Shown: in pieces, positions 22,968 to 36,004 of the stretch
Layout: the number at the start of each line of letters is the position of its first letter
Numbering within the stretch: position 1 is the stretch's first letter
From: Musa acuminata AAA Group
Taxonomy: Eukaryota; Streptophyta; Magnoliopsida; Zingiberales; Musaceae
Assembly: GCF_036884655.1 (NCBI RefSeq)
Contig: NC_088348.1
Coordinates: 23,053,501-23,117,500, forward strand
Reading direction: 5' to 3'
DNA: 64,000 bases
Notes under the pieces: model-generated
Told to the model about the DNA's origin: nothing
Seen by the model: the letters and a program-made list of their open reading frames with translations, nothing else
Database searches by the model: none
Made by a program: the position numbers and the translations under genes

Positions 22968-25900
22968 TTTTGGGAGCTGATGGAGGGTGAATAATGGACT
23001 GTAAAAGATGCAAATACAGTAATCATAAAAGGAGACATTGCTGATAAGTGCAGCATCACAGAAAGTCAACAAAAGCATATGCATGAAAAGAGGCTTAAGG
23101 GAGAATGTTTGGGTATGTGACAAGCAGATACTGTTAAAAGAGTAGAAATATTGGAGCAAGTTGGTAATGCATTTCAGTGGCTACCATACAAAGGACGAAA
23201 TCTTGTTTTGACATACGGTTACCATAGCAGCGATCAAGTAGTCCGAAAGAGCTATGAGATGCAGCAAATGGCTGTAAAAAAGGTCAGATTTGTAAAGTTG
23301 ATGGTTTATAATCTTCAGATGTGCATCGTAAGTTTCTTGAAAGAACCATATTATGGAACAAAGTTAATACAAGAAATCTTACCACTTCAATCACAAACAA
23401 CAGATGGAATACTATATTGACAGACAAAGTTAACAGTCATTTCTTATTAATCAAAATAATAGAACATAAGTATATTAGTAATAGAAATAGAGAAGATAGA
23501 TAGTAAATGAAGTACAACACTAGCATTACCGTAGAACAAAAGAAAAACAGCTGACAACACATTTTCTAAGTCACAATCAACAGTACTGCTATAGTTATTA
23601 CTAGAAAAAATGCATTACCTTGCAGAAGAACCTGTTAGTTTTCCAACCTCCTCTTCCATCTGAGATAGAATCGCTTTTCGTGCATCATTTGAAGCAGTCG
23701 CAAATTCCTTCACCAAAGCATCTAAGCTTGCTACAATGCCAGCCTACATTAGTTAAACTGCACTTGTTAAAACAGATTGTAACAAGATTTGTAAATTCCA
23801 TCCTATGTAATGTATGACCCACACCTGTGAAGTAAGTTGGCCATTCGCATCACGACTGGTGCCACACTTCTCATTCAGAAATTTAACAAAGTCATCTAAA
23901 TCGCGGCCACCCTCATAGTCTTCACCACCTTTGTTGCTTTTAGGGAAAAACTTCAATGTAGGATAACCACTTACTCCGTATCTGAAAGACAGCAGGTTAC
24001 CAATTACAATTTAGCCTTAACATGGTAAAGATTAAAATTATTGTCCTACTGCATATAAGATCTGAGATGCTTAAATAATTTCTATTACATGGTGAAATTT
24101 CATTTAGAATCAGTCAGGAAACTATTAATTATACTAAATCTAAAAATCCAACATTATGTCATAGTCATTGAAGGATCATACAGCAAAAAATCCACATCTT
24201 ATTTTGATAATGATCACACAAAAATTCATAAAAACCTTAAACATGACAGTTAGCAAAGGCATCACAAACATTTTTTCACAAAAAAACATTAATCATAGTT
24301 GAGACTGCACAGAATTTCATTTCAATAATCAGAAGCTTAAAACTTATTGTAGTCCACTGGCATTGACGGAACTTGGTGTAAGATTTCCACAAGATAAATA
24401 TGGAGGTTAAAAAAGAGAGGATATCCACGTAAATATGGATGTTAAAAAGAGAGGTTACAATAAGCAGCATGAAGGAAAAGACACAGGAAAAGACACACCA
24501 GGAGAACCAAACCAAGCCCATGTTGTCAACAGAACTGATCACAATGAGTACCATCACATAATGTATGAATAATTTTTCATAATGAGTACCATCAACATCA
24601 ACTATGTGCTAAAAGCGACCAAAACAACATGGTGAATGCAGAATTCAGTAACAAATTTATTGCTCACTTTTAAGTAGAAATTGCTGGTTCTCGTATAAAG
24701 ATAACATTATGGGCGAAATTCAAAACAACTACACTAAAAATTTAAAACTATGATCCAAATACTAGAGATAGGGAAGTCTTAACCAGCTAGCATTTTCACA
24801 CATGAATTGATACACCCGATACAACCCAAGGCTCCTCAAAATAGAATCCAATCTCTAGGTATATTTTCAGAATATAACCACTGTTATTGCTGAAACATGT
24901 CTAAAACACCTGAAACCCCATAAGAATCAGTCCACCCTATGTTTCCCCTTTGATCCCCTAGAATCAGTTCCAGGAAGCCATCAGATTAAAAACAATCGAA
25001 TGAAGCACACAATATGGCACTATATTCTTGCTCTCAAATAACTTATTCAAGAATAAGGTCGAAATGATAATTATATAGCTAGGGCAGATGATAAACATTG
25101 AAAGCTCCAACCTAACTGTCTTGAACTATGAACAGACTAAACGGTTTCTGGCAACTTCCTGCTAATTCTAAGCAGATGACATAGATTGAAATGTCATATT
25201 GGATTGGATTAACTGAATTAATTGCATACTTCAAACTTACTTTTCTGCTAAATCCTTGTATTTGTCAGCATCCAAGTTAGCTATGATAACTTCCTCTTCC
25301 AATTTATATGCATTGGCTACCTTCTCATAAGTCTGCATTGAATAAAACATACCAGGTTTAATAAGCTACATATATGACGGATGTGATTTAAGCAATCTGC
25401 TCTAGCATAAGCAATTTTGTTCAATTTAATATACTCACAGGAGCAAGATGCTTGCAGTGACCACACCTGTTGACATATTAAAATTTTGACTTCAATTGAT
25501 AATGTATAAGAAAAGCTACTTCATGCAATTTATCATCCACAAAAGAGGAGCACTGAAATTTAAACTAACCATGGTGCATAGAATTCCACAAGAACATCTT
25601 TCGTTTCATCAAGGACGATTTGGTCAAATGTCTCCGAAGTTAAAACAACTACATTGGAGGGAACAGTCGCCAACTTCACATTTGTTCCTGAAGTAAAATA
25701 ATTTAAAAAATCAATCCAAGTTATCGAAGACTAGTGATGATCTTTGAAAGTGATGATCTATGCAAAGGTTGGCATGTATTTGAAACAAACCAGAACTAGA
25801 GCAATCTCTAAGAGTTATAATTTATACTAACAGCATATCAGATCTAAGTTGTACCTCCTTCAGTATTCACAAACTCAACAAGTGCTTCTGCAGTTCGTGG

Positions 25901-27506
25901 GCCTTCATATCTACATAATTTCAAGTAATTAGGGTAATTAGTATCATATCCCAGAAAAGCATATGCAGAAGTGTCATGCTGGATGACTAAGAAAGCAATA
26001 CAAACACTCACTTTTTTGGTTCAAGGGAACCTTTGGGAAACCACTGAATTGTTGGGTATCCTGAAACCCCATACTTGCTGCATAAACTCTTGTGTTCATC
26101 GCAGTCGACCTAAATAGAACAAATGGAAGCTAAATTAAGATCAGAGGCATGGTAACAAGTTCTAGAACAGTTTAATCATGAAACGTCCTGCCTGTATGGC
26201 CAAGGGGATGTTTTTTCTTATTATCATTTAACAGGCCACATCATAGACAAAAAATAATTAGCAAGGTCAGGGATAAAGAAACATGGAACCATGAGCATGA
26301 ATTATCTAACAAATATCCTAAATTCATTAACAAGACAATTAACATAAGACTAACCTTTCCAATCACAACAGATTTAGCCTTCTTAAAGCTTGAGCCAAGC
26401 TTTTCATATTCAGGGGCAAGCTTCTTACAGTGCCCACACCTGCAAACAAGAGAATACTTAATAAGCAGAGACTACAGTTATATAATTGAAAAAGTAAAAA
26501 ACTGAAACTTTTAAGTTATACAAAAAAAAGATGTCTTTGCCTACGATGTTTTAGTTCCCAAACAGAACCTCATCTCGGTTATCTTCTTGGCTACTTTTCA
26601 TCATCTTAGTGAATTTTATCACCATAATGGGACACTTAAAGAAACTCCAAAGATCAAATAAGAAACCAATTAATCTTGGCCAAGGTTTGACATACCGAAA
26701 CGTATCACTTGGTATGAGCTGTATATATCGGTCTGACAGAAGATTAGTATGAGCAGTACGTCAGTATATGTACCATATGTCAGTAAACTCGGTACATACA
26801 CAACTGATGAATACATCAGACCGGACAGTAAATGCAAACTATGATCTTGGCAACGTAGTGTATCCGAAAATAGCAATTTCACACCAAATAAGTCAATAAT
26901 TAACCCATATTCTGTCATTTTTTTGGTCAAACCTGAACATTTCCGTTTATAATACTAAAGCGCCCAATTAAGCAGTGTTTTCCAAGGCGTAAGGGCCACA
27001 AATCGGATAGTGATGAAAGATCACTTCTTCCTAAAATTAAATTATAGAAGGAAAACTGAAGAAAACAATTCAATGGATAGAACGCTGAAAAAAAGAGAAA
27101 AGAAAGACTAATCATGCGCTTTGTCAAAATCAAGTCAACGCCCGATCTAACATGAAACCGACGAGATCCACCCATTAGAAGTGCTAAAAAAACGCACGAA
27201 AAATAGAATTATTGTAAATTTCACGATCCGATCAAATACTCTTCAGAAAGAATTGAATGGCTGCGAAAACTCAAGCAGATTCACCGATCAAGGAGAAACA
27301 AGAAGAAAAACAGCACTCATCGAGAAGTGAAGGCTTCGGAGGTACCAAGGCGCGTAGAACTCGACGAGGGCGCCGCGATCCTGGCCAACCTCCTTCTCGA
27401 AGTTGGCCTCAGTGAGGACGACGACGTCGCCGTCGGCGAGGGCGGAGGCAAAGAGCAGACCTATGGTTAGGGTTCCGACAGCAAACCAGATCTGAGATCT
27501 CTCCAT
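22463..27506 (-). CDS. PDIL2-1: Protein disulfide isomerase-like 2 type with ERp29 C-terminal domain (11 exons)
   Basis: Exons in transcript order are 27346-27506, 26355-26439, 26012-26109, 25855-25910, 25570-25687, 25439-25466, 25241-25332, 23825-23981, 23619-23743, 22636-22735 and 22463-22531. They total 1089 bases (362 residues), all with GT-AG introns and closing phases. It forms and shuffles disulfides in secretory proteins in the ER lumen. Residues 1-24 are a signal peptide. Two thioredoxin domains follow, each with a WCGHC active site (CGHC at 55-58 and 174-177) and a cis-Pro loop (GVSGYPT). After about residue 266 comes the all-helical ERp29-type domain ([26 protein letters not shown]-like stretch, [20 protein letters not shown]). 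There is no KDEL; it ends ILSTFAA, as usual for this subgroup. The length matches the Arabidopsis PDIL2-1 class (about 361). The isoform number is inferred. Confidence 0.95.
26670..26850. repeat. Possible repeat insertion in PDI intron 1
   Basis: A patch rich in short palindromic words (GTACATATACTGAC-like, CGGTCTGA and its complement TCAGACCG at the two sides). It looks unlike the flanking intron and may be a small mobile or satellite-derived repeat. No clear terminal repeats or target duplication were found. Confidence 0.25.
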
Positions 27507-28334
27507 CTCTCTCTCCTCTGTTCTCTGTTCCAAGAACGCAGTGTCCTCTTCTTCCTCCGATTGCTCGTCGTGGTTATAAGAAAGCAAGAGGCGGCGAGGG
27601 CTTTGCCGAGATCCAAGTACTAACTGCGAGATGCGACGGACTGGTAGATCCAACGGCCATAATATTTGAGGCTCGTCACTGGATGCCGATATGACCGTCC
27701 GATCTGATTTGTGGTGAAAAATGATCGTTAATAATAAAGAAACATTTTTTACGCAAAAAATGAACCAAAAAATTAGAGAGAAATCATCAAAATTTGGATA
27801 ATACCAACACCAATGGTTTGGATTTCCCGTCATGAGCTCGTCAGATTCGATTTCGGATCCTTTCTTGTGTCGGCTCCGATATGACCCGATAACGCCCATA
27901 AAAGCTGTGCGGTAGTGTGGAATACTTAAATCCCGTAGTACCTACCGAACACGAAACACGCTTTCGATTGAATGAATAGTGACCACCTCTCGCCTACCTT
28001 GCCCCGCGGAGAACGTAACGGAAGGTTGAATAATAACACGTGTTCCTTTTCTATTCGTTCGAACACCAAATCCCTCCCATCGCATTGGCCCGCTTCGGTC
28101 GAACCACGTTTCCGAAGACCGTCACGTTGACACTCCCACTTAAAATGTGGAGGAAAAGGAGCGGAAAAGAAAGCCGTTCCCACGCAGAGGTAGACGATCC
28201 GGTCCCACCGGCAGACTCGATTCCACCTCCGAACCCTAAATTTCACCCCTCATCTGTCGATTCACAATCCAAAATCCTCGATTCGGTCCTGCTTCTGAGG
28301 ACTCCAGATGCTAATCCCAGGTGCCTCAGATCCC
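27507..28334. promoter_or_regulatory. Bidirectional promoter region of the PDI and ERdj3B genes
   Basis: 828 bases between two divergent start codons. A TTATAA element on the - strand at about 27574-27579 fits the PDI gene. Nearer the ERdj3B side are three ACGT-core bZIP-type sites within 91 bases: CACGTG 28037-28042, CCACGT 28104-28109 and CACGT 28123-28127, plus ATTGG at 28085. I found no exact ER-stress element (CCAAT-N9-CCACG or ATTGG-N-CCACG). Shared control in the unfolded protein response is an inference from the pairing of two ER folding genes. Confidence 0.55.
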
Positions 28335-31300
28335 ATGGCGCCTTCTGTGAGGCGGGGGCTCCTCCTTTTCGTCTTCCTTCTGTCCCACGTTCTCTGCGTT
28401 CTCGGAGGGTACGATTTGGTCCTTGTAGAGTGGGCTTCCTCGAATGATTGGCACTTTAAGCTTTCTAAATGATTTTACTGAGTTTTCTTGGTTTTTCGGA
28501 TGGGTGGCTTCGTTTAGGAAGAGCTATTACGATGTATTGCAAGTTTCAAAGGGTGCTTCCGATGAGCAGATCAAGAGGGCTTACCGGAAGCTGGCTCTGA
28601 AGTACCATCCGGATAAGAACCAGGGAAATGAGGAGGCCAACAAGAGATTTGCAGAGATCAACAATGGTAGCGATTTCGATCAGTTTTCTTTACTGAAACT
28701 GGACATGATTAACTCTTTTCTTTACGCTAGAGCACGAATTATACTCTATTATACTCAAATTTTTGTTTTGCGTTCGTTTCTTTCTTTTTTGATACGTCGT
28801 TATCAGCATATGAAGTGCTCTCGGATTCGGAGAAGAGGAATATATATGATCGGTATGGAGAAGAGGGCCTTAAGCAGCATGCTGCTGGCGGTGGAAGAGG
28901 CCCAGGGATGAACATCCAAGACGTATTTAATGAGTAAGAGATTTTTCTTGTCCTTTTTTTCTGCAATAGATCCTTTTTCTCATTCTATATAATTTCTGTA
29001 GTCATTCTATGCAAACACAAATGACTATGACCTTTAAAGTCATATTTGGGCTTCAGATGTCTGTTACTTCTTTGGTTGCTCATCTGCTAGATAATATGAA
29101 CTCCCCTTTTCAACTTGATCAAATCGACCAATCTTGTCCATGGCATTAAGAGCTTTCTGAATGGACCAGCAGGACCTTTTGATCAAATCAAGAATTTATC
29201 TGTTCTTGCTCCAGCCTTCTGTAGCAACATGATCAAGAATACTTAAGTTGCAAACTCCATTGGAGTTATGATAAAAAATTGGTTATGTTATGAATTCTAA
29301 ATAAGCAATAAAGTGCAATAATTTGAAATGTCTTAATCAGCCTTGTGAAAACAAGAGTGAGCACTTTGATACATATCATCTATCCATATAGTGTGCACAA
29401 TTTGCCTATGAAGTAACAAGCTAACGGCATAATTATGTAACATTTTTCCCGTATCATTCTTCATAGTGCATATTTAAGAACTATTAGAAGGATGAATAAG
29501 GAGCTCCGATATGAATCTACTATATATAATGTTTTTAAGTTCTCTGCTAGTATTAATTTTGTGCGTGTTTGGAGGGTAAGCATTATGAGCCACAGATCTG
29601 ATGGGATGAATGACAAGTATGTTAGATTCTTGATCATTCATAGTTTCAGGTGTCTTCAACTTCACTGTGGATATTTTATGTTTTCTCATGTTAATTGGCA
29701 TTGTTTCTTGCTCAAGCAAGACAAAAAACTGTCGCTGCATTTTCAATTCCACAAACTTTTACTTGAAATGACTTAACAACAAGGTGTTGTATCTTGGTTT
29801 CAAGGTACAAATTATTGCTACTGGTCCTCGTGACTTTGGTTTTCTGTTTGGCAAATGACTGTGTCTGTCAAATTTGCTTTTTATAGTTTACACTACCAAA
29901 TGATAACTTGTAGGTTGGTTTACATCTGGAACTATTGAAATTGGCAAAACTGACTGCAACGTGCAGAAAGCTAAAAGATTTTCAGTTCACTACTGGCAAT
30001 ATCAATTGGCAACTTAAAAGCATATGATCCATGTTTGTTTCTTCTGTTAGTTTCTACTTGCTTTCTTACCAATTGTTGGTTTGCAGCTGTTCCTGTGCTG
30101 ATTTTAGCCTGCTATTTTTCTGTTTTGTGCTTTGAGCCATCTCGTTTACTGTATGCAGTGTCCTGGGAAACAAGTTAATGTTTTTCTCTGTTGGTTTATT
30201 TGGGTGCATTTTTCTTCTTGAAGCTTTTGTATTGGACTAAAATTCGAGTCTCAAGTTCCGCTCACATCTTTGTCTTGCTAGATTCTTTGGAACTGGTCAC
30301 CAAGAAGACCAGGAGGAATCAATACCGAAAGGTGATGATGTAATCATTGAATTGGACGCAACACTAGAAGATTTATACATGGGAGGTTCATTGAAGGTAA
30401 TGGGATTGGGTTTTCCTTTGGGTTTCTACTTTGCCAACTCTATGAACCATTGATAACTTTCTGGTTGACTAAATACTTCAAACACTATTTAATAGGTAAC
30501 AACCTGTAGTAACTAGTTTTGCATGATGTTCTTTGGTTTTTTAGCTTTCCTTCCCTGTTTCCTTGTATTGGAGATCTGCAATGAACTATTTCAGCTTATT
30601 GACTTTGGATCATCTAGGATAGCTTGTAGGAGAATAGATTCTTGAGGCAATCTTGTGGTGCAACTTTCCTGATTTTATGTTATTTTTCTCCTTTGGTGTG
30701 ATATTAATCAGGTTTGGAGGGAAAAAAATGTCATAAAGCCAGCCCCAGGAAAAAGACGCTGTAACTGCAGAAACGAAGTATATCACAGGCAAATTGCTCC
30801 AGGAATGTTTCAGCAGATGACAGAGCAAGTAATTGTTCCATGTCAATAAGAATACCCTGAAATATTTACTATCTTTAGATTTCTCAACATGGGGATGAGT
30901 ATTTCTTACTTGCATTACTGAGAACTTGCTGATTGAGCATTCCTGTCTTTGTGTAAGAAATTACAGAAATTTTGGTATCTTGTATTAAGATTATATCTTC
31001 TTGTCTCAGGTTTGTGAGCAATGCCCAAATGTGAAGTACGAGCGAGAAGGTTATTTCATTACAGTCGATATCGAGAAGGGGATGCAAGATGGGCAAGTAA
31101 GCTGCCAAATTTGATATTGGCTTTGGTATTATGGATACTATTAGCTGAGCAATTCTTAGTAGCTGCACTATTTTGGGCTTGCTATTCTTGTTACTGTAAG
31201 ACTTCCTAAAGCTGGCCTTTCTCTGATTTAACTGTAGTATTTATTATAGTTAGAATACATCAAGTGCAGAGTTTTTCGTGCTTATCTTTGTTTAGAACTC

Positions 31301-32797
31301 TACTTGTTTCTGGATTGAATTGTATTAAAATTCAATACAAAATGTTCAGCATTTGCTAGATTTTTCTGGAGTCTTCGAGTTTGTTTCCCTATTTTGGTTA
31401 TGGTTGATAGAACTTTTCTGTTCAACCACCTTTGTGTTGAATCTCTAAAATTCATGTAGCTTCCTAACTCATTCCTAAATTCTGGATCCTACGACAGGAT
31501 GTGCTATTTTATGAGGATGGGGAACCTAAGATCGATGGAGAAGCTGGAGATTTGAAGGTTTTTCATATATTTCATTGAAAATTATGTCAATAGTTTTAGT
31601 TAACTTCTTTCTGAACCCAGTCATTGTTCTGAGCAGTTTAGAATTCGAACAGCACCCCATGAGCGCTTTAGAAGGGAAGGCAATGATTTGCATACTACTG
31701 TGACCATTTCACTGGTAATTCCTCTCGTTTAGTTTCTTCATATCAGTGTCGCATGAGTTTACCACCATGACCACTGTGGTTTATGGCTGTACTTCAAAGT
31801 TCCTACTTTCTGATTCGGCATAAGTTGTCGCCATTTAGATTATTGCATAAGCTGTTGCCATTTAGATTTCTGCCACAGGCAAGAGGCTTAATCTGGCTTG
31901 TCGTCCTTCATCTGATGATGACTAAGAGCACTCTTCTTTTCCTGCATACTATTGAGAACCTTCAGCACAATAAATTGCAAAGCCTTAACTCATTTTCGAG
32001 TCTTCCATATTTTTATTCATCTTGAAGCTCCTTTTATTGATCAAATCCATCTCTGGCAGTTAGCATTCTTGTATCTTGTAATAGTTAAGGCTTCTGTTGA
32101 GCCTTGTCAGTGTTTTAAATTTGTTTGTTACTAGAAATTTTAATGCTGTCATCAATTTTATCCTTTAAAGCTTTCCTGGAGCAGTACACGACCCACAAAT
32201 TGTTAGTAGCCGCCATCATCGTTGCCTTTAATATTCTCAAACAACATGCCTTTAGCTGTTATGTTGCGACTAGACACTGAGGACATGTAGAGTTGCCATT
32301 CAAAATTATTCAATATATCAAAAAAGAAACATTAAGTTGATACTCCCTAAATTTACTTGTTCATACAAGTTGCAATCCTGGGTGCTGTCGTGCGTGTTAA
32401 ATCAGAATTTATTTTTGTTCTCTTTTTTTAATGTTTAAATTCACTAACAACTCCAGCTTCTCTTTCAGCTTCAAGCACTTGTGGGTTTTGAGAAAACTAT
32501 CGAACATCTTGATGAGCATCCATTGGAAATAGGCACCAAGGTGAGTTAAACAGTCATGTCATCATCGTCAATTTGAAAGTTTGTTCATTCCCAAGTACTT
32601 TTCGTCATTTCAAATGGATTTGGTGATTCCTTTTTCAGGGAATTACTAAGCCTAAAGAGGTGAGGAAGTTTAAAGGCGAAGGAATGCCACTGCACCTAAG
32701 TACAAAGAGGGGGGATTTGTTAGTCACTTTCGAAGTTTTGTTCCCCAAGTCTCTGACTGAAGACCAGAAGAACAAGATAAAGTCTGTTCTTTCTTAA
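28335..32797 (+). CDS. ERDJ3B: ER-resident DnaJ co-chaperone, ERdj3B type (10 exons)
   Basis: Exons 28335-28408, 28518-28666, 28807-28933, 30282-30396, 30712-30828, 31010-31096, 31498-31557, 31637-31714, 32469-32540 and 32639-32797 total 1038 bases (345 residues). It is a luminal Hsp40 that stimulates BiP and delivers unfolded clients. A signal peptide (residues 1-24) precedes the J domain ([23 protein letters not shown] at 55-57). A short G-rich linker follows ([14 protein letters not shown]), then the substrate-binding region with CNC (172-174) and CEQC (196-199), and the C-terminal beta domain ([20 protein letters not shown]). The two-cysteine-pair insert and the missing classical four-repeat zinc finger are typical of ERdj3 proteins. 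The length equals that of the Arabidopsis protein within one residue. It lies head to head with the PDI gene. Confidence 0.95.
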
Positions 32798-34511
32798 AGT
32801 CAACATTCTTGGCATGATAGAAACATTACAATACCCTTGTATCACGAAGAACCCATCCAAATGGTTCTTGGAAGGGCTATCATTTGTAATTTTGTTCGGT
32901 TCCCTGCTTCTCCTCGACTATTTTTTCGACAGTGAGATGTAAGCTTAGAGAGGAAGACGATCATTTGAAATGCTATTTAATCTCTCTGGTTCCTTGGCAA
33001 CAAGGAAAACTATCAATCGGATGAAGTGATAGTTGATGTAATCTTCTATTACTTGCAGGAAATGAGATTGGCTTTTATTTTGCAGCTTTAGTCAAAGAAT
33101 CAATTCTTTCATTTGCCCTCGATGCCATTCTAATTGTATAATAATGTTGAATTCTTTCATTTGCTAGTTATCCTTTGCATCAAACCAATATTTAAAATTT
33201 AATTTGAAAGTTCATCTAACATATGTGAGTCAGGTTTGAACTCCTCGAGATAGTATTTGACAAAAGCTCTTCTGTTCTACTTCCCTTAAAAAGGTATTAA
33301 CTTGAGCAATTTACGGCTCATTTTTTTTAGATAGGAGAAGATCCTAAGGTCTTTAATATGATCTCTTAGAAGATTATATGCTATCTATCCTAAGGAGGAA
33401 GGAGTATCATTGCTTCTAAGGACTTTGTACGAATCGAGTGAATTTTTTATTGATATTTGTGCAGACATTTTATACGGTCCCTTTATATGCATGCTTATTA
33501 AGTGAATCTTGAAATTTAAAAGTAATCTCTTTCAAGTGCTTGCTGTTTTTATATGGTTAGACCTTTAGCACCTTAAAGAAATTCTACACCTTTCTCTTGT
33601 AGAAGATATTTTCTTTGAATTTAGGTCATGTCTGATGGCTAGTGTTTATGAAATTCAATATAATAAGCAATTTCACTCGTCCTTTTTGAGTGGCATCGGT
33701 TGGTATTGTTGAAAATTATTGTTTTTAGAAATATGCTATGCGTAGGTTAGTATGGTTCAAAAATATATTTTTTTTAGTTCAAAAATATTAAATATTTTTG
33801 CTTTATATATATTATATATGAGTAAATTCTAAAAACAACCTTTTATTTTCATAAATTTTTAATACCGTATCTTTGGAAAAGATACATTGCTTTTTGCCTC
33901 CACGTTACTTACTATGAGGTCCTTGCCTCTTCTCTTTTGTTTCTTCCACCTCTTCTCTATCATCATTTTCATCTTTCCTCCCTCATTTCTTCTATTGCCA
34001 TTAGTAAGATCCTATCTTTTATTAATAACATCGGTATCACCCAGCAATGAATCAATGTCATTGTCATTGATACATCCAGACCTTTGTTGTTGGGCCTTCG
34101 TCGAGGTTAACAATGAAAACAATCGTCGATGTTAACCATGAAAATGATAGGGATGATAAGGCGAAGGAGGCCTTAACGACCTCCCTTCACTCATCTTTGT
34201 ATGTTGCACTCTCGTCTCTTATCCGTTTATAGTGAGAAAGAAAATATTTTTGAGATATGTCTTTTTGAGAGATCGTTTGTCTTGATCGGAAAAGACGAGG
34301 CAATGGTGGATAGGAATTTATTAAAGAAAAGATTTTTTTTATTTATATAAAGTAAAATAATATTTTAAAGATAAATAAAAAAAATAAATTTAAAATTTAA
34401 AATATAAACTATCACGTCTTTGCCAGCAACACGTTCCAAATAGCTGTGACGCAGGTTGAAAGAGGAATGAGCTGCTTGCTTAACCGCAAGTGATGACCCG
34501 TAGAGAGACCC
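32798..34511. other. AT-rich intergenic region
   Basis: 3' flank of ERDJ3B, then AT-rich DNA with homopolymer runs (33760-33800, 34330-34400). No gene, transposon terminus or RNA gene recognised. The open frame at 33887-34135 is not supported. Confidence 0.5.
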
Positions 34512-35575
34512 GTGCGGCGAAGCGGCGCGTGCTCCGCCTCCTGCATTCTACACGCCCTCACCCTGTCCTCGGGATTCGCTTCTCACCCTCCCGTCGCTGT
34601 CGGGGTCATTGAACTTGACGCTGCCTCTGGTCACAGGTTCGACGCCCAAAAGTTTTTCGACGAAATGCCACGCAGAGATATTATCGCGTGGAATCTAATG
34701 TTCAATGGCTTCTGCCGAAGAGGCGACGTGGAAAGCGCGATTGGCCTCTTTAGATGGATGAGCGAGAGGAGCGTGGTCACTTGGAATTCCATGATTGCCG
34801 GCTTCGCCCGTCGTGGCAGAGACGCCGACGCATTGCAGTTTTTCCAGGAGATGTGGGACTACTCCGGGTTTGAACCCGACGACGCCACATTGGCCGCAGT
34901 GTTGCCGGTCTGCGCTCGGTCGGGTAACTGCGATGTCGGGAGTAAAATACATCGCTATGCCGAAAGAAAAGGATTGTTGAAGGACGCCGTCCACGTCGGG
35001 AACTCAATCATCGACATGTACTGCAAATGCGGGGATTTAGCCAGCGCTAAATCGGTTTTCGACCAGATGCCCAGGAAGAGTTCGGTCAATCGGCCTTGAT
35101 TTGTTCGATGAAGTGATGAGGAGAGTCGAGAAGCCCAACGCCGGAACGTTCATGGGAGCTCTCGGCTGCTGCACTCATGGTGGCTGGGTAGACAAGGGTC
35201 GAGAGTTGTTCCGCTCGATGCTTGCTGAGCGTGGAATCCAGCCGTGGCACGAGCATTACGGCAGCATGGTGGACCTCTTGGGGAGGTGCGGCCATGTCGA
35301 AGAGGCTCATGACTTGATCAGGAGTATGTCTATGAGGCCGAACGCCGCCATTTAGGGCGCGTTGCTTTAGTGCGTGCAGAAACCACCTGGAGGTTCGCGT
35401 TGCAGAGGTGGCCGCGAAGGAGCTTATTGAGCTTGAGCCATGGAATTCGGGGAACTACGTGCTGTTGGTCAATCTTTATGCGGAGATGGGACGATGGGAG
35501 GCTGCGGAGGAAGTGAGGAGGTTGATGAAGGGGAATAGCGTGCAGAAGGCGCCAGGGCGGAATCTTGTAGGCTCA
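34512..35575 (+). pseudogene. Pentatricopeptide repeat (PLS/E-class) pseudogene
   Basis: Several PPR motifs can be read: ARKFF-like FDAQKFFDEMPRRDIIAWNL; GDVESAIGLFRWMSERSVVT; WNSMIAGFARRGRDADALQF; HVGNSIIDMYCKCGDLASAK; then after a frame change at about 35095, LFDEVMRRVEKPNAGTF and HYGSMVDLLGRCGHVEEAHD, ending in an E-type motif (ELIELEPWNSGNYVLLVNLY). Intact members of the class edit or stabilise organelle RNAs. Here a deletion/frameshift after FDQMPRKSS removes part of a repeat, a TAG at 35353 stands where WGALL is expected (TGG to TAG), and another frameshift follows at about 35366. The E-motif frame ends with TGA at about 35583. GC-rich intronless sequence fits the family. No targeting peptide can be judged. 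Confidence 0.88.
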
Positions 35576-35580
35576 GAATG

Positions 35581-36004
35581 CGGCTGAGGAAGAACTCAAA
35601 CTGGAGAAGACGAAGTTCTTCGTTCAATTGGTGGAGCTTGCGATTGCCCCACTGCCTATCTTGTGGACAAAACCAGGCGGCAAACGAGTTACAATCAATC
35701 AGAAGCAGCGGAAGAAGAGGATTTTTCGGTCCGAACTCTTCTGGTAAACATATATTTATTGAGATTAATCGACTTACAACAAGAAACCTTTCGTCGAACA
35801 CCACTAGCACGTTATCTTGTGCGAACTCTTATTCTTCAATCCGCATGAATAATCAGAACATCCGTCATCTGATCTTTGCCCTCCATCTTTGAGAGCATTG
35901 GTCAGTACAGAGATCCCACAAATTCAAAGGGCGCTACTACTGTCTATACGAGCTTTGTTGACGAAGCAATCCTACGTCTTATTCTTACTTTTTTATTGCA
36001 GCTC
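35581..36004. other. Intergenic between PPR pseudogene and beta-xylosidase gene
   Basis: Probably 3' flank of the beta-xylosidase gene. No separate gene recognised. Confidence 0.45.

Noticed and set aside
27507..28334. Canonical ER-stress element in the PDI/ERdj3B promoter
   Set aside because: I found ATTGG at 28085 and CCACG at 28104, but the spacing fits neither the ERSE nor the ERSE-II consensus on either strand. Only ACGT-core sites are reported.
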